Under the pieces are notes generated by a model. It was given only the letters and a program-made list of their open reading frames with translations. It was not told where the DNA came from and did no database searches. Below, piece by piece: positions 34,001 through 49,000 of a stretch of DNA of 64,000 nucleotides (position 1 is the stretch's first letter; every line of letters starts with the position of its first letter). Origin of the DNA: Archegozetes longisetosus (Eukaryota; Arthropoda; Arachnida; Sarcoptiformes; Trhypochthoniidae). The position numbers were made by a program, and so were the translations under genes. Location of the stretch: assembly GCA_018873245.2 (NCBI GenBank), contig JAEMBT020000004.1:2528573-2592572 (forward strand), in the 5' to 3' direction.

Positions 34001-37000
34001 GCGATTGGAAATTATTGATCAATACACTGAAGACTAATCGTGAAGATTTGGCACCAACCGATAGAGCCAATATTATATTCGACGCTTGTCTATTAGCTGA
34101 AAGGGGTTTTGTTACTTATGATCTAGTGTTTGATATATTGAATTATGTTAAGAATGAAGATAACTTGATTCCGTGGATGGCTGCTTATATTAGTCTTAAT
34201 AGACTTAGTAGTATCCTTTCAGCTTCAAACGGAGGGCTTTCTATGAAGCAGTATGTTAAGGATTTAACTCGAAACCTTTATAATTCTCTCGGTTGGGAAT
34301 ATAAGGGAAGGAGCGTTGAGAGTTTTCAAGACAAGTAAGTTTTAGTTTCAAGCAAATCTTTAGGTATTTTAGTGCTTTTTATATAGTGGTCATAGTTTAG
34401 CTTATAATTTTTGTCCAATTTCCAAAAGTGACTTTTTTGTTTCATAAAATAAGTAATGGAAAATGGGATTCTCTTCTACATATTAAAAGTTTTGCATCTA
34501 AATGCACTCTCAGTGATACAGTTTTGAGCATTAAATCGTGAAAATTATAGTCAATATTAGTGATTATTCAAACTAGTCAGAGTTGGCAAAATTAAGATTC
34601 TCAAGGTGATCTTGTATTTGGTTAAAACTAGACAGCAAGCAATTTTTGGCTTCTTACTCCCTCGCGAATTGATCTTACGTTAGCAATAATTAAGATGCAC
34701 GCAAACAGTAAATCTAGTAATGAATGCTGCTTCAACGCTTAACACGATCGTCTGTACTCATATAAGCTTGATAATTAATAAAGATTTTGTGTTATATTTC
34801 GCTTAAGACTTGGAATAAGCTCCTACTTAAAAAATAACTTGTTTTTCGATTAATCAAAAATTCGCTCAAATTTCTAACAGACTGTTAAGAGGAAGAATAA
34901 TATCATTAGCGTGTGATAGTGGTAATCAAGAATGCCTAGATGAATCTTTGAATCAATTCAAGAATTGGGTCAGTACTGGACAGCAAATTGCACCTGATGT
35001 TAGAGAATACGCCTATAAATACGGAATGCAAGTCAGTGGCAACGATCAAGAATGGGATCTACTATGGAATCTATACCGAACTGAAGTTTCAGCACTAGAG
35101 AAACCAAAGCTTTTGGCAGCCTTAACAAGTGTTACAAATACTCAACTACTGTCAAAACTGATCTCTTATTCAACAGATCCTTCGTTAATCAATAATCAGG
35201 ACTTCTTTACAGTACAACAAAGTATTGCCAGTAATAGTATTGTAGGTCGACAATTGGTTTGGAATTATTTAAGAAATAACTGGGACGATTTGGTCCAAAG
35301 ATTTACACTAACTGATCGAAGACTAGGGACTTATGTCTCTTCTGTTTGCAGTGGATTTGCGACCGAAACTCAGCTGAATGAGATACTAGATTTCTTTGAG
35401 AAAAATCCTGATTCCGGGGCAGGTCAGAACGCTAGGAATCAGGCACTCGAAAACGTTAAGAATAATATCAAATGGCTTGGTACTTACGAAGAAAATGTTG
35501 TCGATTGGTTGGATAGTAATAGCCAGACATTGAATCCATGGCTTAATTGGCGCTTAGATTCACAGGTTATACCGGTCAGGTACAAAATTGCATGGACTGT
35601 AGACCTCACTAATGATAGATTTAGTGGAAGTGTTAACATTGAAGTTAACTTGACGAAGCCTCTCAGTTATTTTATTCTACATATTGATAGATTAGAAATC
35701 ACTAAATCTGAAGCCTATACTAATAGTACTAATCAGTTTATTAGCGGAAAAAATAGTTCATTCGCGTATACACCAAACCAGTTTTGGATAATTCCTACCA
35801 ATGAGATCATTAGACCAGCTATTTATCGATTGTATCTGGAATTTAATGGTAATCTGACTAATAGCTTGTACGGTCTCTACAAAAGTACTTACACTAATAG
35901 CAAAAATGAGATTAAAAGTTTAGCCACAACCCAATTTCAATCGACTTATGCCCGAAGAGCATTTCCTTGTTTCGATGAACCTCAGTTTAAGTCATATTTT
36001 GATATCTCAGTTACTCATTCATCGGATTTCAAGGCCTTATCAAACATGCCAGCAGTTGTGACACGAAAGAAAGATATTACAGTAACCGAATTCAAAGAAT
36101 CCGTAAAAATGGTAACTTATTTAGTGGCTCTAGTGGTCAGTGATTTTGAATGCGAAACAAGTCCTGCTGATAGTAGAGTAAGAGTATGCGCAGCTCCTGA
36201 AAATAGGCCGAAAATGAACTATTCCTTAGAAGTAGGACCTAGGATATTGGGCTATTATGAAAAAGATTATTTTGAAATTGATTATCCATTGCCCAAGTTG
36301 GATATGATTGCGATCCCAGACTTCAGCGCTGGAGCCATGGAAAACTGGGGTTTAGTTACCTATAGAGAGGCATATCTTCTGTACGATGAAAGTCAGTCAA
36401 CAACTGCTAATTTGATGCAAATCTGTTCGATTATTGCTCATGAGTTAGCTCATATGGTATGAAATAATATTTGATAGAAAATGTGAAATCATTCTAGACC
36501 ATATTTTGAACTTTTACTAAATGAAAATCAAATTTGCCTTTCAATTAGTGGTTCGGAAATCTAGTCACAACTAAATGGTGGGATGATCTTTGGCTCAACG
36601 AAGGATTCGCTACTTTTATGACATACAAAGCTGTCTCCAATGTTGAACCAGATTGGAACTATGTAAGATATAAACTCACGCTAGGATATCGGTTTATAAC
36701 TGATTATTTAAATTATTACCTCAAAATCTTATAGAATGATTACTTTGCGATCAGCGAATTGAACCGTGTCTTTGATTCCGATTCAACACCAAAAACACAC
36801 TCAATCCTGACTGCTGTGGAAGATGCTCACGATATTTCAGCTGTTTTTGATGCTATCACTTATAGTAAAGTAAGCCATCATCTGATTATAACTCTTGAGA
36901 ATAGTTTTTCAAATAAACTCTTAATTGAAGGGCGCATCTGTTATACGAATGTTAGAAAACGCATTGGGGGAAGAAAACTTCCGAAAAGGGATCAAAAACT

Positions 37001-40000
37001 ATCTCAACAAATATGCTTATCAGAACACTTTGACTGCTGACCTCTGGACAGAACTAACTAACGTACACCCAGAAGTAATTTACCTAATTTTATAATTATG
37101 CAAGTACTTATTGAGTTTTATTTGTTAATAAAACGTTTGCTAATTTTTAGAGACTTAATGTTTCGCAAATAATGGACACATGGATTTCGAGAAAAGGCTT
37201 TCCAGTTGTGACCATAACTAGAAATACTGGCTCTAACAAATTGACTGTAAAACAAGAGTTATTTCTTAAGGATTCTTCGACATCTTCTTCAAGGTAGAAG
37301 ACCTCCATTGCCCCGAAACAATTATTGACTAAAGTCTTTTTAATTCTTAAGCTATAACTGGAGAATACCATTAACTTATAAAGCAGTTGGAGATCAAAAC
37401 ATTTACACCGAATGGATAGATCAAAGTGAAAAAGATATTGAAATTAGTATCAACTCAGACTTAGTTAAATTCAATGTGGATCAAAAAGGAGTTTATATAG
37501 TGAATTACCCCACGAGTGACTGGCAAAATTGGATAACACAATTAAATGACAACAATAGCAATGTTATCAATCAATTATCACCAATAGATCGCTCGCAACT
37601 AATTAACGATGCCTTTTACTTATCCCGGTCTGGAAGATTATCCTATAGTACGGCACTCGAATTGTCTAAATATCTTATACGCGAGGACTCTTTGATTCCA
37701 TGGACAACGGCTAGGAGTATGTTTGACTACATCAAAAATTTGATTTATTCGGATTCAGATATTGCGCTTAATCAGTATATGACTGGTATTGTCCAAAATC
37801 AATACTTTAAACTTGGATGGGATGACAGCGTGGGAAATGCAAATACCAGAAGATTGAGAACTGTTATCATTGATTTAGCTTGCGGTTACCAGATGGAGGA
37901 TTGTCTTAAGAATGCAGCCGAAAACTTTGCTAAGTTTAAGAACGAAGAAAAAATAGCACCCAATTTGTTATCTTTGGTTCTCAAATATGGTATTCGTCAA
38001 AGCAATAATAATGAAGATTTTTACTATCTTTTGGACAAATACGTTAACTCTCAATCAGCACAAGAAAAGTTACAATACTTGCAAGGATTGACTTCTACTA
38101 CTAATGTTTCATTACTTAATGAGTGAGATTTTTATTATTTATTAAGCTTACGGGGCATAACTGTCTATCTTTGTGTCATTTTAATGATTTCTACTTTTTA
38201 TTGTGTAGGCTTTTACAGAATTCAAGTAATGAACAGTTTGTTAGATCACAAGATTTTTTTACTCTATTGACTTATGTGGCACAGAATCCAAGTGGTTTGA
38301 CTTTGGTTTGGAATTATTTTAGAGATAACTATGAAGATATCGAGAGAAGGTATTTACAACTAAATTTACTTTCTATTTTCATATAGTTATAATAATCATA
38401 AAAATTGCAACAGAAGTTCTACAGCAGGAATGTACGTCAGTTTTAATTGTTTTATAGACTACTATTAAGGGTTAGTTAGTTAGTCCATAAATAGTTTTAT
38501 TTTGTTCGAGATTGTACTCATAATTCAACTTTTATTAAGCAATTGTTATGATATGCTTGTGTTAATCATTCATTCAATCAACTGATTGTTAGTCTGTTCA
38601 CCACTGCCGTAGCCAGCTTTTTTGGTCTGGGGGGGCTAAATGTCTGAAAATTGTCAGTTAAGATAAGCTTTATTTAATCAAAATTGAATACAATACAATT
38701 TTTCTGTTACAATGATTTTTACCAAATCCAATGGCACAATTATCTAGATTAATAGATAATGCAATTTCTCTTTCAATCGAAATAAGAGCCAAACAGTTTA
38801 ATCTGCCATTAGACATCGAAATTCTCAAATAAGTTTGAATTCTTCTTAATGTTAAAAACTCTTTTCACGCGAAACATTAACACATCCTATAGTTAATGAT
38901 ATCTTAAAATACTTTAATAAATCTGGCATAGAGTTTGAATAATCAGTTAATTTTTCATAGACATTAAAAGTATCTTCGCATTCATAGAATAATAATTTTG
39001 CAGTTTCAGAATTTGACTTTCAATTTTCTAGATTCAAATAATAATGAGTAGCAAAAGGCTTCATAATTTCAAAGTTCATGAAATGCTTGGATATTGGATA
39101 GCAAGCGCTAACTCCCATTAAAATATATGTTAATTTATTATCAAACCTTTGATTTAACTTAAACTTTGAAAAACCTTTGGGGGGAGCTATAGCCCCCCTA
39201 GCCCCCTGGCTACGGCTGTGCTGTTCACATTAACTATTAACATTATAGTAAAATAATAATTTTAGACTTTAGTCACGGACTATGTTCGTTGGCTCGCACG
39301 CTCAGCTCACTTTCATTAACTTTTGGAATATAGAAAACGTGCGCTGACAATCATTTTTCGGTGCTATTAAGGTTAGGCGAGCACAAGTTGCGACAATAGA
39401 GGCATAAATCGAAACTAAAGTTTAATTTGGTTCGTCATCACCTAGTTATTTACTGTGATTTAGTATAAATTTGCAGATTGTAGTCTACTCTTGATTTACT
39501 TGAGAAACATACTCCACTTTAAAACTTAGTCTATTGATCGCTAATTTGAAAATTCTATGACAGGTTCACAATTAACAATTCAAATCTGGGAAGAATTGTA
39601 TACACAATAAGCACTTATTTCACAACAGAAACACAAAAACAAGAGGTACTTGAAAAGCGACGAACTATTTCATTTTTACTAAAATTAAATTTCGAACTAC
39701 AAATAACTTTTCAAAAATAGGTTTTGGACTTCTTCAAGAAGTATCCAAACGCAGGCGCCGGTAAACTAGACAGAGAAAAAGCAACTGATGTGCTCGATAC
39801 TAACATCAATTGGCTTAACAATTATCGGATAACTGTTGTCGAATGGATTACCAATCAGTGCCCAAGCGATACTTGTCCTTGGAATATATACCGACTCAAC
39901 CAAAATATAGTTCCGATTCAATACTACTTAACAATACAAATAAACACCACAACAAATTTCTTTAACGGAACAGTTGAAATAGAAGTCGAGACTAAGCAAG

Positions 40001-43000
40001 AAGTCGAAAACCTTATTGTTCACGCGGCAAGCATTCAAACAGTTGGTCAAAGTCAAGTATTCGATAACAATACTGGTGAAGAGATTGAAGTTGTAAAAGG
40101 TTTTCATTATCTTCCACTCGAGTTTTGGGTCATTAAATTAGGAAAAAAATTACCGCCAAGTACTTATAAACTAAGAATTAATTTCGAGAGCAATCTTCTT
40201 CTCGGGGGACTTGTTGGTCTCTATAAGAGCTTTTATGAGATCAATAATGAAACGATTGGATTGGCAGCCACACAGTTCGAGTCAACTCACGCGCGAAAAG
40301 CGTTCCCTTGTTTTGACGAGCCATCGTTTAGATCGAAATTCGATATAACTATCATTCATGATACTGAGAAGAACCTGACCATATCTAATATGCCTATTGC
40401 TGATCAGACTTTTGATAGTCCATCTGCTGGTTTGACTACTACTAAGTATGAGAGATCTGTATCAATGGTTACTTATTTGGTTGCGATTCTCGTCAGTGAC
40501 TTTGCGTGTCGTAATGATAGCAATAATAATTTAGGAATTGATATAAGGATCTGTGCTTCTCGTATAGCAGAATATAAGGCTCAATACGCTCTCGATATGA
40601 CTCCGAAAGTATTTGAATTTTTCGACACATATCTGGATTCTCCATATCGGAATCAGATACGAAAATCTGATTTGGTTGCGATTCCGCACTTCAGCGCTGG
40701 AGCTATGGAAAACTGGGGGCTGGTTAAGTTTAGAGAGACTGCTCTTCTCTGGACTGCCGAAGAAGATACATCTGCGAGTAAGATGAGTGTTGTCTCTATT
40801 ATTGCTCACGAATTGGCACACATGGTAATGCAAATTTGATTGTTTAACAATTTATCAGTAGATTATTCGATTTGTTCTATTTTTAGTGGTTCGGAAACTT
40901 GGTCACCTGCAGATGGTGGTCAGATCTTTGGCTCAATGAAGGTTTTGCTTCTTTTATGGAGTATCCAGCTGTCCATTATAGCGAACCCGATTGGGATTAT
41001 GTACGAGTTGATGAAACTTTTCATTATGAACATAATGTCCATTTTGAGTAATCAAATGATTGATTTATTTTTAGTGGGATTTATTTGTCCATTATGACCT
41101 GGGCAGTGCTGTATCATCTGATTCTTCAGTTTCATCAGCACCTATTGTTAGATCAATCTTAACTCCATCTGATATGTCATATTCAAGTGCCATCGTTTAT
41201 AATAAGGTATTGTAGGTTCATATCTTATTTTTCATTTTAATCAATTTCTGGTATGATCACTGAAAGGGTTCGACAATCATAAGAATGCTTGAGTTTGCAA
41301 TGGGTAAAAAGAACTTTCAAGATGGTATCCAAAAATATCTTAAACAAAATATCTACAACACAGCTGTTACTTTGAATCTGTGGGATTCACTCAATTCATC
41401 ATTTCCAACGGTAGTATTAAAATGAGAATAAGACAGAAATAGACTTTAATTATCTGTAATTCATAGGATACTAATACCAACATTTATGATTTGATGAATC
41501 ATTGGACTTCGAAAGCAGGATTTCCGTACCTTAATATAACTCGAACATCTAATAACACATTGGTTGTCACGCAAGAAAGATTTCTATCTAATGGCCAAAC
41601 CCCTCCTGATGAGTGAGTATTAAATTGTTTAAATAACTATTTATATTTATAAATTTTCTTATTATAACTTATAGCACTCTATGGACAGTTCCGCTTTCAT
41701 ATTACACATCATTTGGTGCTAACTATAGTAATAATGAATACAAGATTGAATTTATAAAATCAAAACAACAAACTATTCAAGTAAATACAGATCAATCAAC
41801 CAATGGTTTGGTCAAATTCAATGTTGACTATAAGGGCATGTATTTCGTTAACTATCCACTTGAAGACTGGGACAAATGGATCAGTGCTCTGATCAATGAT
41901 GAGGATAATATTTTAGACAAACTAACACCAGGCGATAGAGCAGAGTTCATAATGGACTCGTTCTACCTCTCGAGAGCTCAAAAGTTACCATATCTGAAAC
42001 CGTTTGAATTGTCCAAATATCTTGTGAATGAAGTACATTTTACTCCATGGTCCATGTTTAACAGTATGTTTGACTCGATTAAAAAATATATGTCAATGAC
42101 TGATTATAAGGATATTTTGAATCTATATTTGAGCCAATTGACTGAGAAACAGTACGAAAGGTTAGGTTTTGATGATAATAGTGGCAACGAAGTCACTAAA
42201 AGGTTGAGGGCTCTAATTGTTGAGTTGAGTTGTAATAATGAGAATGAGAAGTGTTTGAGTGGCGCGCACACAAAGTTTAATGAATGGAAGATAGGCGATC
42301 ACTTGTCGCCAAATTTAAGGGTAACTATCTTAAGATATGGATTAAGACATAGTCAACTACCCTATGATTTTGAGTATGTATGGAACAAATATCTTGAAGA
42401 TAAAACTAGTCTCAAACAGACTTATCTGGATGCTCTCACCTATACTAGAAATGTTAATTTACTCAAAGAGTAAGCAATTATTTGAACTAGCAAACAGCTT
42501 TTTTTTGAAAATTCATTGAGTGTTTTTCGCAAAATTTTTAGTCTTCTTCAGCGCTCACTCGATGGTAGAATTGTTCCAGTGTCAGATTTCGTGAGTTTGA
42601 TGGGATCTCTCGCTGAAAAATCCGATGGCCTACAGATAGTTTGGGATTTCTATAAAGATAATTACGATATGCTTACGAGAAAATTGAGTACTAGCCAGAT
42701 TGGAAATGTATTGAAAACTATTTGTGGTTATTTCGGCAATAGTGCAAGGAGAAAAGAGGTATCAAAACATGATTTTAGGAAAATATTTATACTCTTGATA
42801 CAATAACTTAGATTACATATCTATCCATCAGGTGGTAGATTTTCTTAATCTTTATCCAAATGTTGGTGTGAGTAATACTGACCGACAAAGTGCTTTGAAT
42901 GCAATTGACAGTAACATAAATTGGATCAATCGATATGGAAATACAGTTGGAAATTGGCTATCAGCTAATGGGGTAAGACTTCAAACAACAATAATTAGAA

Positions 43001-46000
43001 AAGTTCTCAAAACTTGCGTAAAATTTCTTAATTGATAGTGTGGTTCGCAAATATGTCCATTCAGTATATACAGGCTTAGTCAAAATATAGTTCCCATCAA
43101 ATACTATCCAACAATACAAGTGAATGTTACCACAAATATATATAATGGAAGCGTTGATATTCAAGTGAATGCCACTGAACAAGTTGAATATTTTATTGTT
43201 CACGCGTCTAGTATTTTGAATGTGACCGACAGCAAAGTTTTCAACAGTACTGGAGATGAATTAGAAATAGTTAGGACATTCCGCTATAGACCGTATGATT
43301 TTTGGGTCATTCAATTAGCCCAAAAAGTAGATGCCGGCAGTTATGTATTAAGGTATGGCTTCAATGGAAATCTACTACTCGGAGGACTATCTGGTCTGTA
43401 CAGGAGTAACTATTATATGGGAAACCAAACCATTGGATTGGCCTCGACTCAATTCGAGTTCACCGATGCTCGAAAAGCGTTTCCATGTTTTGATGAGCCA
43501 TCATTTAAGTCGAGATTCGAGTTGACTTTAATACATGATAAGCATATGAATGCAACTTTATCTAATATGGACGTTGTTGGTGAAGATATTGATGAATCAG
43601 TCAACTGGGTTACGACTAAATACAGGGAAACCGTTCCAATGGTTACTTACTTAGTAGCTATGGTTGTGAGCGATTTCGTGTGCAAAGGATCAGAAATAGA
43701 TGACATTACAGTTGGAGTCTGTGCTTCACCGGTTCAGAGCTATAAATTGGATTATGCATTGGATATGACTAAATCATGTATTCATCATTTTGCAAAAGAC
43801 TATTTACAAATTGATTATCCATTGCCTAAAGTCGATATGGCTGCAATTCCGGATTTCAGTTATGGAGCGATGGAAAACTGGGGTTTAGTCACCTTTAGAG
43901 AGACTGCTCTTCTATGGCATAAAGACGAGGGAACTTCAGCTAATAAGATGAGTGTTATTGCAGTTATTGCTCATGAATTGGCACACTTTGTAAGCAATTT
44001 TTTCTAATAAGAAACTTTAAAAAGTTCAATTTGTTGAAAACTTAATTTTTAAAAACTAGTGGTTCGGAAACTTAGTGACTTGTCAGTGGTGGTCACACTT
44101 GTGGCTCAACGAAGGTTTCGCTACTTTTATGGAATATACAGCTGTTAATTACAGTGAACCAGATTGGGATTATGTAGGTTTTCATTATAAATCAATTTTG
44201 TATTTTCCATCGAACTGTCAATCAATCACATCTTATGTTACAGTTTGAACTGTTCATGATTTTCGATTATGGAAGCGCTGTTTCTGCTGATTCTTCAGCT
44301 ACTTCTCATCCACTCGTTCGTACAGTTGATACTCCATCACAAGTTGAAGCATATTCTAGTAGTATCATATACTCGAAGGTAAAAATGATTTTAGAATACA
44401 ACTTAAAAATTTTAAATTAACGATAACTAAACTTATTAACTTTCTACTCAATCATTTAAAGGGCGCCACAGTTATAAGAATGCTTGAGTTTGTGATGACA
44501 CCAACTCGATTCCAAGATGGTATTCAGGCATATCTCAGAGATAATAGTTATAAAAACGCCGTCACACAGAATCTGTTGGATTCGCTAAATCCATACTATC
44601 CAGCAGTAAATTGCGAACTGCTAATACTTTTGTATTGAAATAAATAAATAAGTTATTTTTGTTTCATAGAGTCACGACACTGATATCTATCAATTGATGG
44701 ATACCTGGACAACAAAAGCAGGATTTCCTTACCTTAACATAACAAGAAATTCTGATAATACTGTTACTATAACTCAAGAGAGATTTTTAGCAAACGGACA
44801 AAAACCTACTGAAGAGTTAGTTTAAAATTTGAAAAAATCGAAAAATTTGAACATATCTAACAAAGTGAATTTAAATTCTTAGTACTGTGTGGACCATTCC
44901 CTTCTCTTATTACACATCATTTGACACGATGCAAACAACTATTGAATTTCTGAAAAATAAAAATCAAACGATTAGCATAGATACAGATGCGAGCACTAAT
45001 GGATTAATAAAATTCAATACAGACAATAAAGGCATGTACTTTACAAATTATCCAATTGAAGACTGGGATAAATGGATTAATGCGCTCGTTAATGACAACG
45101 GCATACTATCAAAGTTGACACCAAGCGATAGAGCCAACTTTATAGTAGACTCGTTTTATTTGTCAAGGGCTAATTTCTTGCCATACGTCAAACCTCTACA
45201 ATTGGCTAAATATTTGGTTAATGAGAAACACCTCACTCCATGGACTTTAGCTATCAATATGTTTAGCCAGATTCAAAAATATATGTTAACGACTGAGTAC
45301 AGACAAAATTTACTTAGCTATTTAACTAGTTTAGCAGAGCCAATATATAACGAGTTGGGATGGGATGACACTAAAGGATCGGACACTACAAAGAGATTAA
45401 GGGCCAACATCATTGAATTTATTTGTAGTAATGATCATGAACCATGTCTTCAGGCTGCTCATGAAGAGTATTCTAAATGGAAAAGTGGGCAGAAAATTGC
45501 ACCCAATCTATTGACTTCTACCTTGAGATATGGTATTCGATTGAATGATCAAACTGAAGACTGGGATTACTTGTGGGCCAGATATTTGAATGAGAGTTCA
45601 GCTACTGTTAAACTGACTTATTTGAATGCACTCTCGTATACTAGAGATCCCAGTTTGATTAAAACGTAAGAATTTTTCATGTGCATTTTTAATGATTAAT
45701 TTATAAAAACGTTTAAACAATAAAACACTCATCGCCTGGCCTAAGCCTGAAAGTAGAAGAAAAGCTTCTTAGAGTGATTTTACATTATTTTGATAGGTCT
45801 TCATTTAAATTATTTTATTTTTTAGACTTCTGAATCGTGCACTTGATCCACAACTAGTCCGCACCCAAGACGTGGTGACTGTATTGAATTATATCGCGGC
45901 CAATTCTAATGGATTACAAATACTTTGGGACTTCTATAGGCAAAACTATCAAACACTTATCGATAAATTAACGACTACTCAATTAGGAAATGTTATCAAC

Positions 46001-49000
46001 AACATTTGTGGATATTTTACTAATGATACTCGAAAACAAGAAGTATTTGAATACTGATAGAAAATTGATTAGTTTCTATACATTTATAAACTGTTTTGGT
46101 CTACAGGTTCAACTGTTTTTCAATAGTAATCAAAATATTGGCGTAACTGCTTCTGATAGAAATAGAGCCATAGAGACAATCAATAGTAATATAAGATGGA
46201 TGGATGCCCACAAAGAGGAAGTCGGAAACTTCCTAATAGTTAGTTATCAACTCAAATAGTTGTTTGAAAACTTTTTTCCTAAAAGCTAACTTATTTTCTA
46301 ATAGTGTGGTTCAGATTCTTGTCCATGGACTACATATAGACTAAACAAGAATATAGTTCCAGTCAAATATGATGTCACGTTTCAAGTGAATGTCACCGAA
46401 AATAACTTTAACGGTAATGTCAATATTGAAGTTGATGCGAAAGAAGAAGTCGAATATTTCATTGTTCACGCGGCGAGCACTCTAAATGTTGACCAAAGTC
46501 GAGTATTCATTAATGGTTCGGACACTGAAATACTAGTTAATAAGACATTCCGTTACGCTCCTTATGAGTTTTGGGTCGTTCAACTAAGTGAAAAGCAGCC
46601 ATCAAATAGTTATAGATTACAGTTTCAATTTAATGGTGAATTAAATGCAAATATGAATGGACTTTATAGAAGCAACTATTATAGAGATAATGAAACTGTG
46701 GGATTAGCTGCCACTCAATTTCAGGCAACACATGCCCGCAAAGCGTTTCCATGTTTTGATGAGCCGTCGTTTAAATCTGTTTTCGAAGTGACTATTATTC
46801 ATGATCCACATATGAATCTTACGATCTCTAACATGCCTATAGTTATTCAAACCACTGATAGCTCTACCAATTGGGTTACCACTAAATATCAAGAAACAGT
46901 ACCAATGGTTACATATTTACTAGCATTAGTTGTCAGCGATTTTGTATGCCTTAACACGATTAAAGATAATTATAATCTCAGCGTCTGTTCGTCTAGTGTT
47001 GAAGAATATAAGCTGGATTATTCTTTACGAGTGGCGCCCGAGCTTTTAGATCATTATGCAGAACATTATTTGGACTATTTATATCAGTTGCCAAAAGTTG
47101 ATTTCATAGCTATACCTGACTTCAGTGCCGGAGCGATGGAAAACTGGGGCTTAATTACCTTTAGAGAGACTGCTATGTTATGGCACGAAAAAGAATCGAC
47201 TTCGGCTGATAAGATGCGTGTTATTTCCGTTATTGCTCATGAAATCGCTCATATGGTACTTTTTAACTGATTGATCATATCTTGACAGTTTAAAAACCAA
47301 TTTAATTTATGATTTAATTTGATTTAGTGGTTCGGAAATATGCTAACTTGCGACTGGTGGTCAGACCTATGGCTTAATGAAGCTTTTGCTTCGTTTATGG
47401 AATATACAGCTGTGGATGCAGTTGAAAAGGACTGGAAATATGTATGCTTTGATTCATTGTTTAAAGTTTTATTACTGATTCAAGCACTAAACTGAGTTTT
47501 GATCCTTAGTGGGATTTGTTCGTAATTTTCGACTATTCAATTGCTATAGCGACCGACTCTTCATCAACTTCTCACTCAATTATCCGAACAGTTAATAGTC
47601 CAGCACAAATGACATATACAAGTTCTATAATTTACCAAAAGGTATAATAATTAGATCGGTATATTCATAATACTATTATTAAACAATATTACCATTTTCA
47701 ACAACTACAAGGGCGCATCTGTTCTAAGAATGCTTCAGTTTGTTATGGGAGATGATAACTTCCAAAGGGGTATTCAACAGTATCTCAAGGTTTACAACTT
47801 TACCACTGTTGTAACGGAGAATCTCTGGGATCAACTCAATCAGACTTTCCCTCCGGTACATTGAACTAGTATTTTAGATGTTTGATTGATTTCAATTTTG
47901 AGCTTTCGTTATGTAACTTATAGGAACACGATACAAATATCTCAGAATTAATGGATGCTTGGACTACAAAAGCTGGATTCCCGTATCTAAACGTAACAAG
48001 AGATTCAAATACTTTACACATCACTCAAGAAAGATTTTTAGCTAATGGTCAAAAGCCTGATATAGAGTAAGAATTAATGAATTTTAGTCTTGGTGATAAC
48101 TATTTCAATAAAATCCTATTTAATTCTAGTACCATCTGGACAATTCCACTTTCATACTACACATCATTCAACACTAGTAGTAATAAAATTGAATTCATCA
48201 AATCAAAGGAACAAACAATTAACATAAGCACGGATGGAAGCACTAACGGATTAATAAAACTGAACGTAGATTGCACGGGATTTTATATAGTTAACTACCC
48301 CGAACAAGATTGGGATCAATGGATTGAGGCCCTAACCTATAATGAAAATAATATAATAGAAAAACTAACACCTAGTGATAGAACAAATTTCATAATCGAT
48401 TCCTTTTATTTATCGAGAGCTGGTCTTCTTTCATATCTGAAACCACTTGAATTATCTAAATATTTAGCTAATGAAACACATTTGACTCCATGGACTATAG
48501 CTATCAGTATGTTTGAACAGTTGCAGAGATATATGTCATCGACTGAGTACAAGAACGAATTAGAATTGTTTTTAAGTAATTTAGCGAAACCAGTATATGA
48601 AAGTTTGGGATGGGATGAGAAAACCGAAACTGATGTTGTGAAGAGATTGAGATCTATCATCGTAGAGTTTAGTTGTAGAAATAATTATGAGTCTTGCCTT
48701 CATAGTGCGCAAGAGAAATATTATGAATGGAGAGTCAATGGATACCTAGCGCCTAACGTGTTGTCATCAGCTCTCAAATATGCCATTAGAGGAATAAACT
48801 TAACGAGTGATTGGAACTACTTATGGAATACTTACATGAAGGAAACATCTACAGTATTAAAATTAACATATCTTAATGCGCTTTCCTATACATCTAACGG
48901 CAATCTTATTAGAGTGTAAGTTATCTATTTGAGTCATTAACTATTTGAAACTCGGACAAAAGCTAGAATTAAACCAAAATTCAGTGAATTTTCAAGTTTT

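Noticed and set aside
37147..37371. 74-codon minus-strand open stretch
   Set aside because: Antisense to aminopeptidase module 2 exons 37151-37293 and the adjacent intron.
42961..43035. Read-through ending of aminopeptidase module 3 as a separate protein
   Set aside because: The frame after 42972 is intronic (GTAAGA donor), and module 4 has no start of its own; splicing to 43039 keeps phase and restores the conserved linker.
43120..46259. Modules 4 and 5 as independent aminopeptidase genes starting at internal Met codons (43120, 46386)
   Set aside because: Those Met codons lie inside the first beta-domain, after conserved sequence that is encoded upstream in the same exon. There is no signal peptide or anchor, and the preceding phase-0 acceptor joins the previous module.
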